Positions 61,746-64,000 of a stretch of DNA of 64,000 bases are shown here, piece after piece (the first letter of the stretch is position 1; each line of letters opens with the position of its first letter). A program made the position numbers and the translations under genes. Under the pieces are notes generated by a model. The model saw only the letters and a program-made list of their open reading frames with translations. It searched no databases and was not told the DNA's origin. Source of the DNA: Propioniciclava sp. MC1595 (GTDB lineage: Bacteria > Actinomycetota > Actinomycetes > Propionibacteriales > Propionibacteriaceae); the NCBI RefSeq assembly GCF_017569205.1, contig NZ_CP071870.1, positions 372,001 to 436,000 on the forward strand, written 5' to 3'.

Positions 61746-61756
61746 GCCGACGAGTC

Positions 61757-61814
61757 TGACCCACGGGTCAAGGGGGCGCAGCGGCTGAGGGAGGGTGTGT
61801 CTCGAATCCGAGAC
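61757..61814. promoter_or_regulatory. Two candidate operators between hutH and hutU
   Basis: A perfect palindrome TGACCC-AC-GGGTCA (61757-61770) lies 12 bp before the hutH start, and a near-perfect GTCTCG-AATC-CGAGAC (61799-61814) lies nearer hutU. Both fit binding of a dimeric regulator such as the adjacent IclR protein. Confidence 0.45.
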
Positions 61815-61858
61815 GCGAGGCGGGTCGGTGCTCGCCGCGCCGCCGCGCGGGGGTGACC

Positions 61859-63526
61859 ATGAGGGGCATGGCGAAGACGATCCGCGCCCCCCGGGGCCTC
61901 GACCTGACCACCCGCGGCTGGCAGCAGGAGGGCGCCCTGCGCATGCTCATGAACAACCTCGACCCCGAGGTCGCCGAGCACCCCGAGCAGCTGGTGGTCT
62001 ACGGCGGCTCCGGCAAGGCGGCACGGTCGTGGGAGGCGTACGACGCGATCGTCCGCACCCTGCAGACCTTGGACGCCGACGAGACCCTGCTCGTGCAGTC
62101 GGGCAAGCCGGTGGGCGTGTTCCGGACCCACGAGTGGGCGCCGCGGGTGCTGATCGCGAACTCCAACCTGGTCGGTGACTGGGCGACGTGGGAGCACTTT
62201 CGCTCGCTCGAACGCGAGGGCCTGATGATGTACGGCCAGATGACCGCGGGGTCGTGGATCTACATCGGCACGCAGGGGATTCTGCAGGGCACCTTCGAGA
62301 CCTTCGGCGCCGTCGCCCGCAAGCGCTTCGGCGGCACCCTCGCCGGCACGATCACCCTCACCGCCGGCCTCGGCGGCATGGGCGGCGCGCAGCCGCTGGC
62401 CGTCACCATGAACGAGGGCGTCGCCCTCTGCATCGAGTGCGACGACTCGCGCATCGAGCGCCGCCTGGAGCACCGCTACCTGGACGTCCGGGCCGACGAC
62501 CTCGACCATGCGATCGCGCTGGCAAATGAGGCGAAGGCGTCCCGGACGCCACTGAGTATCGGGCTGCTGGGCAACGCCGCCGAGCTCGTGCCGGCGTTTC
62601 TGGAGCGGCACCGCGGCAGCGACGTGCAGATCGACGTCGTCACCGACCAGACCTCGGCGCACGACCCGCTGATGTACCTGCCGATCGGGGTGCCGGTCGA
62701 GGACATGGCCGAGCGCGCGGCGTCCGACCCCGAGGGCTTCACCCGCGACGCCCAGGCCTCCATGGCCGCCCACGTGGCGGCGATGGTCGGCTTCGCGGAT
62801 GCGGGCGCGGAGGTCTTCGACTACGGCAACTCGATCCGCGACGAGGCGCGCAAGGGCGGCTTCGAGCGGGCGTTCGACTTCCCGGGGTTCGTGCCGGCGT
62901 ACATCCGGCCGCTGTTCGAGGAGGGCAAGGGCCCGTTCCGCTGGGCGGCGCTGTCGGGCGACCCCGAGGACATCGCGAAGACGGACGCCGCCATCCTCGA
63001 GCTGTTCCCCGAGGACGAGCACCTGCGCCGCTGGATCACCATGGCCGGCGAGCGCGTGCACTTCCAGGGGCTGCCCGCCCGCATCTGCTGGCTGGGCTAC
63101 GGCGAGCGCCACCGGGCCGGGCTGAGGTTCAACGAGATGGTCGCCGCCGGCGAGATCGGGCCCATCGCCATCGGTCGCGACCACCTCGACTCCGGTTCGG
63201 TCGCCTCGCCCTACCGCGAGACCGAGGCCATGGCCGACGGCACGGACGCCGTGGCCGACTGGCCGCTGCTGAACGCCCTGCTGAACACCGCATCGGGGGC
63301 GAGCTGGGTGTCGATCCACCACGGCGGCGGCGTCGGGATCGGTCGTTCTATCCACGCCGGGCAGGTGTGTGTGGCCGACGGTTCGGAGCTGGCCGCGCAG
63401 AAGCTCGAGCGGGTGCTCACCAACGACCCCGGCACCGGCGTCATGCGCCACGTGGACGCCGGTTACGAGCACGCCCGCGAGGTGGCTCGCGAGCGCGGGG
63501 TGCGCATCCCGATGATGGAGGGATGA
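61859..63526 (+). CDS. hutU: Urocanate hydratase
   Basis: About 555 residues, the usual length. [20 protein letters not shown] at the N-terminus, [16 protein letters not shown], the NAD-binding [20 protein letters not shown], and [20 protein letters not shown] are family hallmarks. NAD+ is a tightly bound electrophile in the conversion of urocanate to imidazolonepropionate. The ATG at 61859 has GGGGGTG upstream; the ATG at 61868 (MAKTIRAP) is an equally plausible start. Its stop overlaps hutI. Confidence 0.97.
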   Translation: MRGMAKTIRAPRGLDLTTRGWQQEGALRMLMNNLDPEVAEHPEQLVVYGGSGKAARSWEAYDAIVRTLQTLDADETLLVQSGKPVGVFRTHEWAPRVLIANSNLVGDWATWEHFRSLEREGLMMYGQMTAGSWIYIGTQGILQGTFETFGAVARKRFGGTLAGTITLTAGLGGMGGAQPLAVTMNEGVALCIECDDSRIERRLEHRYLDVRADDLDHAIALANEAKASRTPLSIGLLGNAAELVPAFLERHRGSDVQIDVVTDQTSAHDPLMYLPIGVPVEDMAERAASDPEGFTRDAQASMAAHVAAMVGFADAGAEVFDYGNSIRDEARKGGFERAFDFPGFVPAYIRPLFEEGKGPFRWAALSGDPEDIAKTDAAILELFPEDEHLRRWITMAGERVHFQGLPARICWLGYGERHRAGLRFNEMVAAGEIGPIAIGRDHLDSGSVASPYRETEAMADGTDAVADWPLLNALLNTASGASWVSIHHGGGVGIGRSIHAGQVCVADGSELAAQKLERVLTNDPGTGVMRHVDAGYEHAREVARERGVRIPMMEG

Positions 63527-64000
63527 TGTCCCTCCTGGTCGACCACATCGGCGAACTCGTCACCAACGACCCCTCGGTTGGGGAGGGCGCGCTCGGGGTT
63601 GTGCGTGACGCCGCGCTCGTCGTCGAGGACGGCCGGGTCGTGTGGGTCGGGCCGGCGGCGTCCGTCGACCGCGGCACCGACGAGGTGTTGGACGCCGCGG
63701 GTGCGGCAGTGGTGCCCGGCTTCGTCGAGTCGCACAGCCACTTGGTGTTCGCCGGGGATCGCGCGGCGGAGTTCGCGGCGCGGATGGCGGGGGAGTCGTA
63801 CGCGGCCGGTGGGATCCGGACGACGCTGGCGGCGACCCGGGCGGCGTCGGACGGTGAACTCGGCGCCAACCTCATGCGGCTCGCCGCCGAATACCGCCGG
63901 CAGGGGACCACCACGCTCGAGGTGAAGTCGGGCTACGGCCAGACCGTGACCGACGAGTCGCGGTCGGTGCAGCTCGCGGCCCGATTGGCCGACGAGGCCA
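63526..64000 (+). CDS. hutI: Imidazolonepropionase, N-terminal part (runs off window)
   Basis: About 158 residues to the window edge, from ATG 63526 ([19 protein letters not shown]). GGAGG lies 4 nt before it; the ATG at 63523 overlaps the hutU stop. The metal-binding amidohydrolase motif [18 protein letters not shown] and the HutI signature [19 protein letters not shown], then [12 protein letters not shown] are present. It opens the imidazolone ring to formiminoglutamate, the third Hut step. The rest lies outside the window. Confidence 0.93.
   Translation, partial: MSLLVDHIGELVTNDPSVGEGALGVVRDAALVVEDGRVVWVGPAASVDRGTDEVLDAAGAAVVPGFVESHSHLVFAGDRAAEFAARMAGESYAAGGIRTTLAATRAASDGELGANLMRLAAEYRRQGTTTLEVKSGYGQTVTDESRSVQLAARLADEA

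Noticed and set aside
61505-63472. A 655-codon minus-strand frame opposite hutU
   Set aside because: hutU on the plus strand is unmistakable; the antisense frame has no motif.

Overview
The window is chromosomal DNA from a high-GC Gram-positive bacterium (Actinomycetota). The evidence is GTP-type PEP carboxykinase, an LytR-CpsA-Psr protein, a DUF222/HNH endonuclease, DUF5302, a SigE-type sigma factor, and many genes whose -10 box lies 6 nt before the start codon (leaderless mRNA). A Propionibacteriales-like host is plausible but not proven. Most of the window is visibly very GC-rich. About 32.3-46.3 kb is visibly less so and reads as an acquired defence island.

Layout. 0-13.7 kb: end of an MFS gene, quinone oxidoreductase, tRNA-Ser(UGA), LCP protein, tRNA-Ser(GCU), lipoprotein, DUF4185 protein, ribokinase, RraA-like protein, FGGY kinase, two gene stumps meeting at about 9.72 kb, flavohaemoglobin, PEP carboxykinase and tRNA-Arg(ACG). 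13.8-18 kb: integrase stump, GNAT, a DHFR-like protein, tautomerase, and a damaged MarC gene. 18.1-22.9 kb: an ABC exporter with its own two-component system, and a VanZ protein. 23-32.3 kb: HNH endonuclease, two damaged sigma/anti-sigma-like loci, a peptidase, a GMP synthase lacking its amidotransferase domain, a polysaccharide deacetylase, and a damaged FAD monooxygenase facing a TetR gene.

Defence island (32.35-46.34 kb). On the minus strand, overlapping genes encode a GHKL (MORC/Hsp90-like) ATPase, a Z1 helicase-like protein, a PD-(D/E)XK nuclease, an AIPR protein and a large protein with a sigma region 4-like helix-turn-helix. The last gene is split by a 901-bp IS5-family element. Beside them lie a Vsr nuclease, a Dcm-like cytosine methyltransferase and an EcoRII-type restriction enzyme, a coherent CCWGG-type restriction, modification and repair set. 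The ATPase/Z1/nuclease/AIPR genes probably act as a second, ATP-driven layer that may depend on the same methylation.

46.4-64 kb: M28 peptidase, a membrane-protein/HTH fusion stump, SRPBCC proteins, an HTH plus unknown-protein pair, alanine dehydrogenase, NUDIX, a helicase, MFS with MarR, a DUF559-like protein, a TIGR01777 epimerase, and a histidine-utilisation cluster (IclR regulator, hutH, hutU, hutI start) with palindromes between the divergent hutH and hutU.

Two window-wide patterns stand out. First, about ten genes carry single-base frameshifts, internal deletions or 5' truncations, which could be real decay or assembly/sequencing error. Second, a 22-bp tandem repeat family occurs at 52.6 kb (five units) and 60.15 kb (three units).
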